Positions 12,890 to 13,808 of a DNA stretch of 13,808 bases are shown here, piece after piece. Numbering within the stretch: the first letter of the stretch is position 1; the number at the start of each line of letters is the position of its first letter. The stretch comes from an uncultured Clostridia bacterium. Lineage in GTDB: Bacteria; Bacillota; Clostridia; Oscillospirales; Ruminococcaceae. The stretch covers positions 1 through 13,808 of the forward strand of contig CAMWRN010000037.1 in the NCBI GenBank assembly GCA_947176675.1. The letters are read 5' to 3'. A model generated the notes under the pieces. The model was given only the letters and a program-made list of their open reading frames with translations, was not told where the DNA came from and made no database searches. A program made the position numbers and the translations under genes.

Positions 12890-13808
12890 GTGCGCTGCGG
12901 ATACTGCGGAAAAAAGATAAGGGATACAGCTAAATTCTGCCCTTACTGCGGAAAAGAAAATACAGGAAACGGATCGGAATTTGCAGGAAAATTCGACAGC
13001 ATGGACGGACTTTTGGTCGTAAAGTCACAGGAAATTTTCACCGGTAAAAAAACAAAAAAATCCCGCAAAGACGGAAAAATGCAGTTCCGTGCGGCTGCAG
13101 TCTCTTTGGCGGCGGTCATTCTCTGCGCAGGGATATATTTCGCAGTACGGTTTGTCCTGCCCGAAATACGCTACTCAAACGCCGAAAAGCTTTACGCCGA
13201 GGGAAATACCGCCGAAGCGGGGACAGCTTTTTCCAAGCTGGGAAACTACAAGAGCAGCGCAGAATATGTCCGCAAATGCCGCTATGAGATCGCTTTGGAG
13301 CTTATGAACGACGGTTTTTATCCCGAGGCTGCGGACGCGTTCACCTCGCTTGACGGATACGAAAGCTCCAATATGCTTGCCGCGGAGTGTATGCTGAAGA
13401 TTGCCGACGGCTATGCGGAAAAGGGTAATCTTGCATCCGCAGCTTCAATGTATGCAGCGGCGGGACGTCCCGAGCTTGCAAGGATTGCCGCAAAACGCAG
13501 AGCGGAGGCTCTCGCCGAAAGCGGAGATTATTTCTCCGCCGCGGACGTATCGGGCAAGTACGGCAACAACGAAGCAGCATTGGAGTACCGATACACGGGT
13601 GCAGCAGAAGCGCAGAAAAACGGCGACCTTAAAACCGCCGCTGACAACTACGCTATGCTTGGGGACTACAAGGATTCCGCCGAGCTTGCGGAAAAGTGCG
13701 CCTACGGCTTCTATAAGTCGGAATATGAGAAAAACGGTGCGTCGGAAGCTACAGTCCGCGGATTTTATTTTCTCGGCGACTACCTCGATTCGCGGGAAAT
13801 TTTCCCGA
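12890..13808 (+). CDS. Zinc-ribbon, single-TM, TPR-like protein, cut by the window end
   Basis: 306 residues are visible, and the frame is open to the right edge. It starts with a zinc ribbon, CGYC (3-6) and CPYC (17-20), giving four zinc-binding cysteines. A polar, Lys-rich stretch follows, then one TM helix (about 66-90). The extracytoplasmic part is Ala/Tyr-rich helical repeats of the SEL1/TPR kind, seen as units around LGNYKSSAEYVRKC, LDGYESSNMLAAEC and LGDYKDSAELAEKC, about 35 residues apart. GTG 12890 is the start because GGGAGG lies seven bases upstream and no in-frame ATG precedes the zinc ribbon. Such zinc-ribbon/TM/TPR proteins are common and uncharacterised in Clostridia; a cell-envelope assembly or signalling role is inferred. 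It is divergent from secA and shares its intergenic region. Confidence 0.85.
   Translation, partial: MRCGYCGKKIRDTAKFCPYCGKENTGNGSEFAGKFDSMDGLLVVKSQEIFTGKKTKKSRKDGKMQFRAAAVSLAAVILCAGIYFAVRFVLPEIRYSNAEKLYAEGNTAEAGTAFSKLGNYKSSAEYVRKCRYEIALELMNDGFYPEAADAFTSLDGYESSNMLAAECMLKIADGYAEKGNLASAASMYAAAGRPELARIAAKRRAEALAESGDYFSAADVSGKYGNNEAALEYRYTGAAEAQKNGDLKTAADNYAMLGDYKDSAELAEKCAYGFYKSEYEKNGASEATVRGFYFLGDYLDSREIFP

Overview
The window looks like a chromosomal segment of a low-to-medium GC, Gram-positive Clostridia member, probably an Oscillospiraceae/Ruminococcus-type gut bacterium. The evidence is strong AGGAGG-type ribosome binding sites, textbook sigma-A promoters, Thr-rich linkers in surface proteins, and a cellobiose 2-epimerase that closely resembles the Ruminococcus albus enzyme as I remember it. 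This placement is inferred from the sequence alone. Almost everything is read from the minus strand; only the last, truncated gene is on the plus strand.

From the left: two tandem membrane-anchored FecR-like proteins (the second runs off the left edge) are transcribed leftward from a perfect TTGACA-17-TATAAT promoter near 1790-1818. Next, on the same strand, is the RNase P RNA gene rnpB (about 1993-2343), with its own perfect promoter and a terminator. Then comes a two-gene unit: a membrane-tethered XRE regulator and a tiny two-TM protein, with palindromes in the promoter region that could be operators. A stand-alone unknown 299-aa gene (3560-4459) follows. It is preceded by an exact match to the SigD/sigma-28 motility promoter (TAAA-N15-GCCGATAT) and followed by a strong terminator.

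The middle holds the most interesting locus. A tandem-duplicated DUF1538 membrane transporter is followed 39 bases later by a protein made of two fused PII-like signalling domains. Just upstream lie comFB (family reported to bind cyclic dinucleotides) and a cellobiose 2-epimerase. A plausible reading is a cation or proton-coupled transporter gated by a double PII-like protein. The upstream neighbours are a DUF1015 protein and secA, which form a tight pair driven by another perfect sigma-A promoter.

At the right edge, divergent from secA, is a zinc-ribbon, single-TM, TPR-like protein cut by the window end. Its putative promoter is flanked by a 9-base inverted repeat. I see no tRNA, CRISPR array, insertion sequence, prophage gene or integration site. 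The best candidates for undescribed biology are the DUF1538/double-PII pair and the SigD-controlled unknown protein.
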